Source: Chryseobacterium lactis | GTDB taxonomy: Bacteria > Bacteroidota > Bacteroidia > Flavobacteriales > Weeksellaceae | DNA length: 64,000 nt | Direction: 5' to 3' | Assembly: GCF_003815875.1 (NCBI RefSeq) | Contig: NZ_CP033924.1 | Coordinates: 5,270,001-5,334,000 of the forward strand | Shown: positions 36,267-45,716 of the stretch, piece after piece | Numbering within the stretch: the stretch's first letter is position 1 | How the letters are laid out: every line of letters starts with the position of its first letter | The notes under the pieces: model-generated | Databases searched by the model: none | What the model was told of the DNA's origin: nothing | What the model saw: the letters and a program-made list of their open reading frames with translations, nothing else | Translations under genes and position numbers: made by a program

Positions 36267-38807
36267 ATGGCAAAAAACAAAAACTTAATTTATATTGCGA
36301 TTTCATTAGTAGTATTTATAGTTTTAGCATTTTTATATTCCACTCCTGTATTTACAGGGAAACAGCTTTTCCAGCATGATATTGTACAATACAGAGGAGG
36401 CGCAAAAGAACTGCTCGACTATAGAGCCAATACCGGAAATGAAACCTATTGGAGTGATTCCATGTTTGGAGGAATGCCGACTTATCAGATGGGAAGCCAG
36501 TTTAAAGGCGATATCATCAAGAAAATCGACAGCAATCTGAATTTTTTACCGAGACCGGTTAATTATCTGTTCCTGCTTTTCGCAGGTTTTTTCCTTTTGG
36601 GAATGGTAGTGGTGAGAAACTGGAAATATGCTCTGTTAGGAGCCACTTTCTTTGGACTATCCACTTATTTTTATATTATTATCGCGGCGGGACACAATGG
36701 TAAAGTAAACACTATTGAATATTTCGCACCGCTTTTAGCCGGAATTCTATTAGTTTATATCCGGAAACAATACATCTGGGGATTCATTGTCACGACCCTT
36801 TTCATGGGACTTCAAATTGCAGCGAACCACCCGCAGATGACCTATTATCTGTTTATAGCACTAGGATTTTTATTCCTCTCGGAATTGATCAGAGCAATAC
36901 AGAAAAAAACTCCGATGAAACATTTCCTTATTTCATCAGGAATCATTGCAGCATCCTGCCTTATTGGTGTTGGTATGAATTCACAAAGGATTATGGCCAA
37001 TTCTGAGTATGTAAAGGAAACAGTGCGTGGAAAACAGATTCTGACAAACGACAGCCATACTTCCGGAAAATCAGGAATGGACAAGGAAAGCATGCTGATG
37101 TGGAGCTACGGAAAACTGGAAACATTAAACCTGTTTATTCCAAGATTAATGGGTGGTGGTAGCCAGGAACCGGAAGGAAAAGAAATGATGAACAAAGTTC
37201 AGGAACTTGTTCAGGAAAATGTAGGCTCACAGGCTGAAATGGATAGAATCTCCAAAGGATTCAGCGGAATGACCTATTGGGGTGACCAACCGGGAACTTC
37301 AGGTCCGGCTTATCAGGGAGCAATCGTATGTTTTCTTGCTGTATTAGGATTTTTCTTTGCCTGGAAAAAGTACCGTTATTGGGTTCTGGGAGCATCAATC
37401 CTTACTGTTTTATTGGCTTGGGGAAGCAATTTCATGCTATTATCAGACTTCTTTATCGACTATGTGCCATTCTATAATAAATTCAGGGCTCCTTCTTCAA
37501 TCTTAGTGGTTGTAGAATTGTTATTCCCTTTAATTGCCATGTTAGGGTTGTACAGATTCTTTACTGATGAAAAGCTGACAGAAGAATACAAGCAAAAAAT
37601 CCTGACGTACGTAAGTGGTGGAACATTAGGATTATTACTTATTCTTTTAGTATTTGGAAAATCATTGCTAGGTTTTGCGACTGAAGGTGAAAAAACATAT
37701 TTCCCTCCTTTCCTACTCGATTATCTTGTAGATGAAAGGTATAAGCTTTTCAGAATAGATGCTATAAAGGCATTTATTTATGTAGCGATTGCTGCTGCTG
37801 TTTTGTTTTTAAGTTTAAAGAAAAAATTAAACCAGAATATTGCATTGGTCGTGATTGGAGTAGTAAGTTTATTTGATTTGTGGACGGTTAACAAACGTTA
37901 TTTAAATGACGAAAACTACGTAGACAAAATCTTCGCTGAAAATCCTTTTCAGACTGAAAGCTCAGACTTGCTGGCTGAAAAAGTTCAGGCAAACCCAAAT
38001 CTGGCCTCAATCTTATCCAGTATAAACATCAACAAAACACTGGAAACTATTGCAGAAAAAGACAAAGCCCACTATAGAATTTACAACCAGACTTTGGGAG
38101 TAACCAGTGAAACCAATACGTCTTACTTCAAGTCTTCCATTGGAGGGTATCATGCTGTAAAATTAAGAAGATATGATGACCTTCTTAATGAATACATTTC
38201 AACAATTGACAGTGTAAAAACGCCGAAAATATTAAATTTACTGAACACCAAATACATGGTTTTCGGAGGACCGGATCAACCACAAGTCGTTCCGAATCCG
38301 AAAGCAAACGGAAATGCATGGTTTGTAAGTGATCTGAAATTTGTAGATACTCCTAATGAAGAAATAAAATCCATCGGGGTTATCGATAATAAGAAAACGG
38401 CTGTTATTGCTTCTTCTGATAAATCATATTTCAGCAATAAACCTGTTCAGGCAGATTCTACAGCATTTATCAATCTTACGAAATATCAGCCGAATGAGCT
38501 GGAATTTAAATCTCAGTCGAAAACGCCTCAGCTGGCTGTATTCTCTGAAGTTTACTATCCTCATGGCTGGAAGGTTTTAATTGATGAAAAAGAAGTTCCT
38601 TATATTAAAGCAGACTATCTTCTTCGCGCAGTACATGTGCCTGCAGGAAGTCACCATATCAGAATGGTTTTTGAACCTGAAGTGATTGAAAAAGGAAAAT
38701 GGATCTCACTTTTATCTTTTGGATTATTTATCGCACTGGCTGCTTTTGGGCTTTTCTGGATAAATAAGAATAAGAAAAAAGAAACGTTAACTGAACAAAA
38801 AGCTTAA
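36267..38807 (+). CDS. YfhO-family multi-spanning membrane protein
   Basis: 846 residues with about twelve TM segments. The start (FTGKQLFQHDIVQYRGGAKELLDY; YWSDSMFGGMPTYQMG) and the later soluble part (HYRIYNQTLGVTSETNTSYFKSSIGGYH; YYPHGWKVLIDEKEVPYIKADYLLRAV) are the YfhO pattern of GT-C-like glycosyltransferases. A role in transferring sugars from a lipid carrier at the cell surface is inferred from the family. Confidence 0.88.
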   Translation: MAKNKNLIYIAISLVVFIVLAFLYSTPVFTGKQLFQHDIVQYRGGAKELLDYRANTGNETYWSDSMFGGMPTYQMGSQFKGDIIKKIDSNLNFLPRPVNYLFLLFAGFFLLGMVVVRNWKYALLGATFFGLSTYFYIIIAAGHNGKVNTIEYFAPLLAGILLVYIRKQYIWGFIVTTLFMGLQIAANHPQMTYYLFIALGFLFLSELIRAIQKKTPMKHFLISSGIIAASCLIGVGMNSQRIMANSEYVKETVRGKQILTNDSHTSGKSGMDKESMLMWSYGKLETLNLFIPRLMGGGSQEPEGKEMMNKVQELVQENVGSQAEMDRISKGFSGMTYWGDQPGTSGPAYQGAIVCFLAVLGFFFAWKKYRYWVLGASILTVLLAWGSNFMLLSDFFIDYVPFYNKFRAPSSILVVVELLFPLIAMLGLYRFFTDEKLTEEYKQKILTYVSGGTLGLLLILLVFGKSLLGFATEGEKTYFPPFLLDYLVDERYKLFRIDAIKAFIYVAIAAAVLFLSLKKKLNQNIALVVIGVVSLFDLWTVNKRYLNDENYVDKIFAENPFQTESSDLLAEKVQANPNLASILSSININKTLETIAEKDKAHYRIYNQTLGVTSETNTSYFKSSIGGYHAVKLRRYDDLLNEYISTIDSVKTPKILNLLNTKYMVFGGPDQPQVVPNPKANGNAWFVSDLKFVDTPNEEIKSIGVIDNKKTAVIASSDKSYFSNKPVQADSTAFINLTKYQPNELEFKSQSKTPQLAVFSEVYYPHGWKVLIDEKEVPYIKADYLLRAVHVPAGSHHIRMVFEPEVIEKGKWISLLSFGLFIALAAFGLFWINKNKKKETLTEQKA

Positions 38808-38828
38808 TATATGAAAGTGATATGGCGT

Positions 38829-38865
38829 GTCATTCTGAATGAAGCATAGCGGAATGAAGAATCTC
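38829..38865. repeat. 37-bp inverted repeat, left copy
   Basis: Begins GTCATTCTGAA and ends GAAGAATCTC. It matches the reverse complement of 39181-39217 at 33 of 37 positions by my count. The GIY-YIG start codon follows 9 nt later. Confidence 0.9.
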
Positions 38866-38873
38866 TAAATAAA

Positions 38874-39182
38874 ATGAAAACATTAGGAACCCATAATTAT
38901 TATGTTTATATGCTGACTAACAAGGTAAAGACAGTACTATATACCGGAGTTACTAATGATTTGAAAAATAGATTATTTTGGCATCAAAATCCTGAAGCTG
39001 TTGGAAAAAGCTTCACTTCAAAATATAAATGTTTTTACTTAATTTATTTTGAACATTTTGATAGCATTGAAATAGCAATAGCCCGGGAAAAACAAATAAA
39101 AGGTTGGACCAGGGAAAAGAAAGAAAACCTAATTACAGAATTCAATCCAGATTGGAAATTTCTTAACGAAGAAGTTGAATGA
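38874..39182 (+). CDS. GIY-YIG nuclease-superfamily protein (UPF0213-like)
   Basis: 102 residues. YYVYMLTNKVKTVLYTGVTND carries the GIY-like (VYM) and YIG-like (YTG) motifs of the nuclease fold, R32 is in LKNRLFWHQ, and IAIAREKQIKGWTREKKENL supplies the conserved Glu and Lys residues. It is enclosed by 37-bp inverted repeats: the start lies 9 nt after the left copy and the TGA stop is built into the right copy. Catalytic activity is not certain. Together they form a compact 389-bp unit that looks mobile. Confidence 0.9.
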   Translation: MKTLGTHNYYVYMLTNKVKTVLYTGVTNDLKNRLFWHQNPEAVGKSFTSKYKCFYLIYFEHFDSIEIAIAREKQIKGWTREKKENLITEFNPDWKFLNEEVE

Positions 39183-39217
39183 GATTCTTCACTTCGCTAA
39201 GCTTCGTTCAGAATGAC
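39181..39217. repeat. 37-bp inverted repeat, right copy
   Basis: Begins GAGATTCTTC and ends TTCAGAATGAC; reverse complement of the left copy with 4 mismatches. It contains the GIY-YIG stop codon and also an ATG (39213) that is in frame with the next gene. Confidence 0.9.
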
Positions 39218-39230
39218 AAATAACATACAA

Positions 39231-40523
39231 ATGGAACAAAAGAAAATATTGATCATCACCTATTACTGGCCTCCTGCGGGAGGCCCTGGTGTTCAAAGGT
39301 GGCTCAAATTTGCAAAATATCTTCCGGAGTTTGGCTGGAAACCAATTATCTATACTCCGGAAAACCCAAGCTATCCTTTACTAGATGATAGTCTGATGAA
39401 GGATGTTCCTGAGAATATTGAAATCGTCAGAACAAAAATCTGGGAGCCCTATCAATTGGCTGAAAAGCTTAATAAAAGCAATAAAAAATTTAAAGCCGGG
39501 CAATTTGATGTGGGTAAAAATCAAAGCTGGAAATCCAAACTATCCATCTGGGTGAGAGGAAACTTTTTCATTCCTGATGCCAGAGTTTTTTGGGTAAAAC
39601 CTTCCATCAGATTTTTGGAACATTATTTAAAGGAAAATAAAATAGATGCCGTTGTTACTTCGGGACCCCCTCATTCATTACATCTGATTGGATTAGGTCT
39701 GAAAAAGAAGCTCCCACATCTGAAATGGATTGCAGATTTCCGTGATCCATGGACGGAAATTTCCTATTACAAGCATTTAAAATTAACAAAAAGCTCAGAT
39801 AAGAAGCACAGACAACTTGAGGCTGCAGTCTTCAAAAATGCAGATATCACCTTAGCAACCAGCTATACCGATGCAGAAAACTTCAGAAAAGCAGGTGCAA
39901 ATGCAGTCTGCATTACGAATGGATTTGACGAAAGCGACGGGAACCAATTTACTAATTCACCAAAGCAAAGCAACGCCTTCACTTTAAGTTATATTGGGGT
40001 ATTGGAACAGCTGAGGAATCCTGAAAACCTTTGGAAAGTTCTGGATGAACTCGTGAAAGAAAATTCAGAATTTGCAAAACATTTCAGTTTAAAATTTGTT
40101 GGAAGGATTGACGATAAAATTCTGCAATCCATTGAAAATTCAGCTTTAAAAAATCACATTCTGAACCTCGGTTATCTTTCACATGGTAAGGCGGTTGAAG
40201 AAATGAAAACTTCCGATATGCTGCTTATAACCAACTTCCCAAATGATTCTTCAAAAGGTATCATTCCGGGAAAAATCTTTGAATATTTGGCTTCAGGAAA
40301 ACAGATTTTATCTTTTGGGCCTGCCGGAGCTGATGTTTCAAAAATTTTAGAAGAAACACTGGCCGGTAAGCATTTTAATTATACGGACTCTGAAACGGTA
40401 AAAAGATTTATTTTAGAAAAATTTGATTTTTGGAAAAATGGAAATCTTCATGAAAACACTCAAAATATTGAACAATTTTCAAGAAGGAACCTGACTCAAC
40501 AATTAACAAAAATACTATCATAA
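39231..40523 (+). CDS. Glycosyltransferase, GT-B fold (GT4-like)
   Basis: About 430 residues from ATG 39231; the ATG at 39213 lies inside the inverted repeat and is less likely. N-terminal motif ILIITYYWPPAGGPGVQRWLKFAKYL, donor region KHLILNLGYLSHGKAVEEM-like (NHILNLGYLSHGKAVEEM), and GIIPGKIFEYLASGKQILSFGP, are typical of GT4-type retaining transferases in Bacteroidota. Acceptor unknown; may work with the YfhO-family protein upstream in surface glycan synthesis. Confidence 0.88.
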   Translation: MEQKKILIITYYWPPAGGPGVQRWLKFAKYLPEFGWKPIIYTPENPSYPLLDDSLMKDVPENIEIVRTKIWEPYQLAEKLNKSNKKFKAGQFDVGKNQSWKSKLSIWVRGNFFIPDARVFWVKPSIRFLEHYLKENKIDAVVTSGPPHSLHLIGLGLKKKLPHLKWIADFRDPWTEISYYKHLKLTKSSDKKHRQLEAAVFKNADITLATSYTDAENFRKAGANAVCITNGFDESDGNQFTNSPKQSNAFTLSYIGVLEQLRNPENLWKVLDELVKENSEFAKHFSLKFVGRIDDKILQSIENSALKNHILNLGYLSHGKAVEEMKTSDMLLITNFPNDSSKGIIPGKIFEYLASGKQILSFGPAGADVSKILEETLAGKHFNYTDSETVKRFILEKFDFWKNGNLHENTQNIEQFSRRNLTQQLTKILS

Positions 40524-40526
40524 AAG

Positions 40527-40567
40527 AAGCGGGAGAACATACAAAAATTACTGTTCTCCCGCTTTTT
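40527..40567. terminator. Bidirectional terminator between convergent genes
   Basis: AAGCGGGAGAACA pairs perfectly with TGTTCTCCCGCTT over a 12-nt loop, with T-rich flanks. Separates the glycosyltransferase gene and the leftward lipoprotein gene. Confidence 0.9.
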
Positions 40568-40600
40568 ATTTCTTATCCTTTGTTCTCCGATTTTAAATCT

Positions 40601-41242
40601 TTAAATTGTCCACTGATCATTTACAACGGCAATCACATAATATTTCCCCTCGAATTCCTCAAATACTAAACGAATGGTTTTCCAATCCATTTCGCCATAC
40701 TTTTCGGTACCTTTAAGAAAGTTTTCGGTAAAATTATCCCCGGGATACATTTCTTTTAAATTGTTCAGTGAGTTTCCACCACCTATAAAGGTATTCAGTG
40801 AATATTGTCCTTTTGTAAAATCTTTTGAGAATACCCATTTTAAGATATAATCATTGATTGTCGCTTTGTAGGGATCCCCAGAACCATCATGCGCTCCCCA
40901 GGTAAATAAGGTCTTCGTAGGTTGAAATTTTTCGAAATCAGCTTTGGAAAAATGTTTATCCTCTTTTTTATCAACAAAAGCATACATTGAAAAACGAATT
41001 CCTTTTTGAGGGTGAATCAGGGCAGCAAAAGCTTGATAATCTTTATTCTTCAAAGCCTGTAAAACCTCATCATTCGTTTTTTTCAAAGCTTCTTCCTTAT
41101 TCGGTATCGTCTGGGTAATACCAAGGCTATCTTTTTTTACCTGTGCTGTAGAGTCGGTTGTCTGAATAGAAGGTTTACTATCATTTTTTTTACAGGCAAC
41201 AACCAGCCCTATAATACAGATTGAAACAAGTAGTTTTTTCAT
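40601..41242 (-). CDS. Lipoprotein of unknown function
   Basis: About 213 residues from ATG 41242; the open frame extends to 41320 but the ATG immediately precedes the lipoprotein signal (LLVSICIIGLVVACKKNDS). Residues ~55-210 (EEALKKTNDEVLQALKNKDYQAFAALIHPQKGIRFSMYAFVD) form a nuclear-transport-factor-2-like pattern. Lies head-to-head with the YpdA-like gene across the 7-bp tandem array. Confidence 0.72.
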   Translation of the reverse strand: MKKLLVSICIIGLVVACKKNDSKPSIQTTDSTAQVKKDSLGITQTIPNKEEALKKTNDEVLQALKNKDYQAFAALIHPQKGIRFSMYAFVDKKEDKHFSKADFEKFQPTKTLFTWGAHDGSGDPYKATINDYILKWVFSKDFTKGQYSLNTFIGGGNSLNNLKEMYPGDNFTENFLKGTEKYGEMDWKTIRLVFEEFEGKYYVIAVVNDQWTI

Positions 41243-41412
41243 ATTTCTAATTTTGCGATAGATAAAAAAGCACCAAATCTGATGCCACAATAAGATGTCA
41301 GGCACATGACATATGAGCATAGAATTTTGATTATCAAGATAATTTTAGATAAAGACAGATGATATGTAAGTAAGCTAAGGCTCACTCCTATTAATAGGAT
41401 GTTTACCTTAAT

Positions 41413-41521
41413 ATAATTGATAATTGATAATTGATAATTGATAATTGATAATTGATAATTGATAATTGATAATTGATAATTGATAATTGATAATTGATAA
41501 TTGATAATTGATAATTGATAA
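41413..41521. repeat. Heptanucleotide tandem array, (ATAATTG) x 15.6
   Basis: The 7-bp unit ATAATTG is repeated 15 times without mismatch (41413-41517) and ends with a partial unit. It lies between the divergently transcribed lipoprotein and YpdA-like genes, ending about 21 bp before the YpdA-like promoter box. Confidence 0.97.
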
Positions 41522-41542
41522 CTCATTTTCACAATTACATTG

Positions 41543-41550
41543 TACCTTTG
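41543..41550 (+). promoter_or_regulatory. -7 promoter box TACCTTTG of the YpdA-like gene
   Basis: TACCTTTG fits TAnnTTTG; only 4 nt separate it from ATG 41555. The last TTG units of the heptamer array lie about 25 nt upstream and could act as the -33 element. Confidence 0.55.
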
Positions 41551-41554
41551 TTTT

Positions 41555-42541
41555 ATGGAAATTTTGGATATTCTCATTATAGGAGCCGGCCCTATCGGTT
41601 TAAACTGTGCCCTTGAAGCCCGGAAAAACAATCTGAAGTACATGATTATCGAAAAAGGAACTATTGTGAATTCCTTATACAATTACCCTTTATATATGCG
41701 ATTTTTTTCCACTGCTGAGAAACTGGAAATTGACGGAATTCCTTTTATTTCCACAGCTCCGAAACCGGGAAGGCAGGAAGCCCTTGAATACTATCAGGGA
41801 ATTGCCAGACAAAAAGAAATGAATATCCGGCTGTATGAAAAAGTATTGAACGTTTCAAAAGATGACCGTCTTTTTGAAGTAGAAACGACCAAGGGAAAAT
41901 ACATCGCAAAGCATGTGGTTATCGCAACCGGTTTTTATGACATTCCCAATCTTATGAATATTCCAGGTGAAAACCTTCCTAAAGTCAAGCATTACTATAC
42001 TGAGCCTTATCCTTATGCCAGGCAAAAAGTGGTGGTGGTTGGATCAAGTAATTCTGCTGTGGATGCAGCGCTTGAAACGTACAGAAAAGGAGCCGACGTT
42101 ACGATGATCGTCCGTCATTCCGAAATTTCAAAAAGCGTGAAATACTGGGTTAAACCGGACATTGAAAACAGGATTGCAGAAGGAAGTATTGCAGCTCATT
42201 TTAACGCTGAAATTATTGAGATTAAAGAGAATTCTGTTATTTTTAAAAATGAAACCAACCAAACTTTCGAAATTGAAAACGACTTTGTTCTTGCGATGAC
42301 CGGTTATCTTCCGGATTTTGATTTTCTGAAAAATTCCGGGATTGAATTGAATGGTGATTGTCTCAATCCTTTTTACAACATGGAAACAATGGAAACCAAT
42401 ATTCCTAATTTATATCTGGCTGGAGTCGTGTGTGGCGGAAAAGATACGCATCTGTGGTTCATTGAAAATTCGAGAATTCATGCTGAGATGATTATCAACA
42501 ATATACTTTCCAACCCATTTCCGGAAAATATTACAAAATAA
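41555..42541 (+). CDS. YpdA-like FAD/NAD(P)-dependent disulfide reductase
   Basis: About 328 residues from ATG 41555; a TTG 15 nt upstream lies within the promoter box. N-terminal FAD dinucleotide motif DILIIGAGPIGLNCALEA; second Rossmann motif VVVVGSSNSAVDAALETY; C-terminal FAD block MTGYLPDFDF ... NLYLAGVVCGG. The region EKGTIVNSLYNYPLYMRFFSTAEKLEIDGIPF is characteristic of YpdA, the bacillithiol-disulfide reductase family. No CxxC motif is present, as in YpdA. The physiological thiol in this organism is not shown by the sequence. Confidence 0.88.
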   Translation: MEILDILIIGAGPIGLNCALEARKNNLKYMIIEKGTIVNSLYNYPLYMRFFSTAEKLEIDGIPFISTAPKPGRQEALEYYQGIARQKEMNIRLYEKVLNVSKDDRLFEVETTKGKYIAKHVVIATGFYDIPNLMNIPGENLPKVKHYYTEPYPYARQKVVVVGSSNSAVDAALETYRKGADVTMIVRHSEISKSVKYWVKPDIENRIAEGSIAAHFNAEIIEIKENSVIFKNETNQTFEIENDFVLAMTGYLPDFDFLKNSGIELNGDCLNPFYNMETMETNIPNLYLAGVVCGGKDTHLWFIENSRIHAEMIINNILSNPFPENITK

Positions 42542-42569
42542 TTTTTATCATCAATTATAAAAGCCGATC

Positions 42570-42601
42570 GAGCAGCCCTTTTTAGAGCTGCTTATTTTTT
42601 T
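42570..42601 (+). terminator. Intrinsic terminator after the YpdA-like gene
   Basis: AGCAGC pairs with GCTGCT across a T-rich loop and is followed by a T run. Starts about 29 nt after the stop codon. Confidence 0.7.
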
Positions 42602-42817
42602 GTTATACTATAATTTTCCAAAACATTTTTTACAATAAAAATCATAAATATTAATTTTTTAAATACTAAATACAAATTCATATTTAATATATAAAATACT
42701 GAAAAACAACAATTTAACATAAAATAAAATATTCTAAACATATAAGATAAAATTATAAATTTAGCAAAGTTATTATCATTTTAATAACGTAAAAAAAGCA
42801 AAAAAAAATAAAAAAAC

Positions 42818-45625
42818 ATGAAAAAAAAAATCTACTTATTTCTGGCAATTGCCACCATAGGAAGCCAGAGTCTGTGTGCGCAGAATTTCTGGAAAAAAAC
42901 CAAAATCAACGAAAGAAATTTAATCGAGTCCAAGAGGTACATTGGAGCTGATTATTCTAACACTTACACATTGGATATCAATCAATTGAAATCAGTATTA
43001 CAAATGGCTCCTGTATCTAAAACAGGGATGGCTACAAAATCTACTGTAATGATAGATATTCCCGGCCTGGACGGAAAATTTGAAAAATATGCCGTTTATG
43101 AGACCTCCAACATGGCTCCAGAACTGGCTGCAAAGTTTCCGGAAATTAAATCTTACAGAGGGCTATCTGTAAAAAATCCAGGCAAAAGAGTCAGCTTTGG
43201 ACTGTCACAGAAAGGAATAAACATAATTATATTTAATCCTAGCCAGAAACCAACAGTTATTGAACCTGCCACCAAAGATGCTTCCGTCTATCTTGTAAGC
43301 CCTGCTGCTCCGGAAGTACTTTCCAAAATTAGTAATTTTGAATGCCATATTGACGAAAAAAAATCTGGTAATACAGCCAAGGTATTCCCTAGTGATAATA
43401 CCAATGACAAGAAATTCAGAACCTATAAACTTGCTGCAACCACTGATGGGGAATTTAGTGAATACCATGGTGGCACTCTTGCTAATTCAGTGGCAGCTAT
43501 TAATAATCTGATGAGCTATATCAATCCTGTCTATGAAAGAGATCTTTCCATTCATATGAATCTGGTAGCTAATAATGATCAGATTATTTTCTTGGATAAA
43601 AATACAGATCCGTATTCAACATTTAACACCAGCAACCTTTCAGCATCCCAAACAACATTAGATAAAGAAATTAAAACCACTCTCAATAATACCATTGGCA
43701 GTGGCAATTATGACCTGGGAATGCTATTTTCCAATCAAAATACAGGAGGTGGCAAAGCTTCAGACATTGGTGGGGTATGTAACGGAGGTGCAGCTTATGC
43801 AGGTGCAGTCGGGCTTACCTCTACCCCAAGCGGATTTATATTTGCAATGATTGTTGCTCATGAAATGGGGCATCTGTTTGGAGCAAATCATACATTTTCC
43901 AAACCGGAAAATATGAATATAACCTTAATGTATTTAGGAATATTTCCTCTCGAAACCATTACACAACCAGAAACAGGTGCCAACAGAGAACCGGGAAGTG
44001 GAACTACTATTATGGGGTATCCAGGTGTAACAGGAACTTACGATGTAGTGGATAAACACAGTGATCAATTTTTGCACTATAGTATTAGCCAAATCAATAG
44101 TTATATCAAAACCACCAGTTGTGCAACCGTAGTAGATATGTCTAACAATCCACCGGTTGTAAATGCCGGACCAGATTATACTATTCCTAAAGGAACTGCT
44201 TTTAAACTAACAGCGACAGCGACAGATCCGGATAATAACAGCTTAACATATTCCTGGGAAGAAGCTGATCTCTCTGCACCTAATACACCTTTTAACATTA
44301 ATGTTACTATTCCTGTAAATCAAGATGATGTGAGGAATCAGTTGCTTCAAAATATGAAGAACTATTCATTTCCCGATCGTATGTCTGCTGTAACTCCAAA
44401 TTTCAGAGTATATTCCCCAACTACAAACCCCATACGGTATTTTCCTCCACTTAATGAAGTTCTTGATGGAAGTTTGTACAATACGTGGAATATGGCTTCA
44501 AATGTTGCCCGCAATATGAAATTCATAAGTTTAGTGAGAGATAATGCTACAGAAGGAGGCCAAACAGCAAGTGATGAAGCAGTAGTCAGCATCAATGAAA
44601 GTACAGGACCTTTTAAAATTACCTCAGTTTCATTAAATCAAAATTACCCGTCAGGATCTTCTCACCTTCTAAAATGGGATATAGCCGGAACCAATACAGC
44701 TCCTATCGATACACAATCTGTGAATATCTTAATATCAATAGATGGAGGAACTACATTTAATCAGCTTGTCTCCAATACACCCAACGATGGGGAAGAAACA
44801 ATTACAATTCCATCTACACCTTCACAAAAAGCTTATATTATAGTGGAATCTGTAGGAAATATTTATTATGCAGCAAGTCCGGCTTTTGCTATTGGTTATA
44901 ATGTAACCATGAACTGTACCCAATATCCTGTCAGCGGAACATTTGCCATCGCTCCTAGTGCTCCTGCTATCATGAATATTAATATCCCAGTCACAACGAC
45001 CATTGAAGATATTAATATTGCAATGGATATTTCTTATACCGATCTAAAAAATCTTGCTTTAACACTCAAATCCCCAAGCGACGCTCAAAATCAGTTATTC
45101 TGGTACTCGAATTGCCCTGGAAAAAACACTCTTAAGGCAAGATTTGATCAGGAAGGAGAGTCTTCAGCAATAAATTGTAATAATCTTAATACCAATCCTC
45201 CCGTTAGAATAGAACCTATCAGACTTGATTTAAGTAAATACTATGGTCAAAACCCGAGTGGAAACTGGATCATTAGAGCGATTGACCCCGTAACTAATTC
45301 TACAGCTTCAGGAAAAGTAAATTCTGCCGCCATTGAGCTCTGCACCAGACAAGCCGTTTCTACTCTGAATGTAAAAGAGATCGCTTTAGGAAAAGATGAA
45401 TTCCAGATCTATCCTAATCCTTCTAATGGAAGATTCAATGTATTGATGAAGAAAAACACCTCTATAGAAGTTCAGATTTTTGATATTGCAGGAAGATTGG
45501 TACATAGTCAAAAGGATATCACTAATGACACCAAAATAGACCTTACCGGTTTTGCCAAAGGAAACTATATCATGGTATTCAATACAGGTACAAAAAAAAT
45601 AGCTAAAAAGGTTATTATTAAATAA
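42818..45625 (+). CDS. Secreted zinc metalloprotease (M12/reprolysin-like) with P domain and T9SS tail
   Basis: 935 residues. Signal peptide (IYLFLAIATIGSQSLCAQ), propeptide to about residue 200, metalloprotease domain with zinc motif HEMGHLFGANH near residues 348-358 and downstream MGYP Met-turn (TTIMGYPG). An Ig/PKD-like stretch follows (VNAGPDYTIPKGTAFKLTATATDPDNNSL). Residues ~705-845 resemble a proprotein-convertase P domain (YTDLKNLALTLKSPSDAQNQ; NPSGNWIIRAIDP). The last ~75 residues are a type A T9SS sorting domain (FQIYPNPSNGRFNV ... KGNYIMVFN). Extracellular protease delivered by T9SS. Confidence 0.92.
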   Translation: MKKKIYLFLAIATIGSQSLCAQNFWKKTKINERNLIESKRYIGADYSNTYTLDINQLKSVLQMAPVSKTGMATKSTVMIDIPGLDGKFEKYAVYETSNMAPELAAKFPEIKSYRGLSVKNPGKRVSFGLSQKGINIIIFNPSQKPTVIEPATKDASVYLVSPAAPEVLSKISNFECHIDEKKSGNTAKVFPSDNTNDKKFRTYKLAATTDGEFSEYHGGTLANSVAAINNLMSYINPVYERDLSIHMNLVANNDQIIFLDKNTDPYSTFNTSNLSASQTTLDKEIKTTLNNTIGSGNYDLGMLFSNQNTGGGKASDIGGVCNGGAAYAGAVGLTSTPSGFIFAMIVAHEMGHLFGANHTFSKPENMNITLMYLGIFPLETITQPETGANREPGSGTTIMGYPGVTGTYDVVDKHSDQFLHYSISQINSYIKTTSCATVVDMSNNPPVVNAGPDYTIPKGTAFKLTATATDPDNNSLTYSWEEADLSAPNTPFNINVTIPVNQDDVRNQLLQNMKNYSFPDRMSAVTPNFRVYSPTTNPIRYFPPLNEVLDGSLYNTWNMASNVARNMKFISLVRDNATEGGQTASDEAVVSINESTGPFKITSVSLNQNYPSGSSHLLKWDIAGTNTAPIDTQSVNILISIDGGTTFNQLVSNTPNDGEETITIPSTPSQKAYIIVESVGNIYYAASPAFAIGYNVTMNCTQYPVSGTFAIAPSAPAIMNINIPVTTTIEDINIAMDISYTDLKNLALTLKSPSDAQNQLFWYSNCPGKNTLKARFDQEGESSAINCNNLNTNPPVRIEPIRLDLSKYYGQNPSGNWIIRAIDPVTNSTASGKVNSAAIELCTRQAVSTLNVKEIALGKDEFQIYPNPSNGRFNVLMKKNTSIEVQIFDIAGRLVHSQKDITNDTKIDLTGFAKGNYIMVFNTGTKKIAKKVIIK

Positions 45626-45649
45626 ATTCAGATTTTAGAATTATTAAAG

Positions 45650-45682
45650 AACCCGGTTGAAAAAATTTCAGCCGGGTTTTAT
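45650..45682 (+). terminator. Intrinsic terminator after the metalloprotease gene
   Basis: AACCCGG...TGAAA pairs with TTTCA...CCGGGTT and is followed by TTATT. Also lies near the end of the convergent MFS gene. Confidence 0.85.
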
Positions 45683-45716
45683 TATATTTTATAATTCTGT
45701 AAATCAAATCAACTCA

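Noticed and set aside
39213..39230. Upstream ATG for the glycosyltransferase
   Set aside because: The ATG is part of the inverted repeat; the ATG at 39231 precedes the conserved start of the protein.
41413..41521. CRISPR array
   Set aside because: The repeat unit is 7 bp without spacers; it is a simple tandem repeat.
41239..41682. Minus-strand 147-codon ORF with repeated YQLSIIN
   Set aside because: It is the translation of the heptamer array; overlaps two real genes and shows no independent support.
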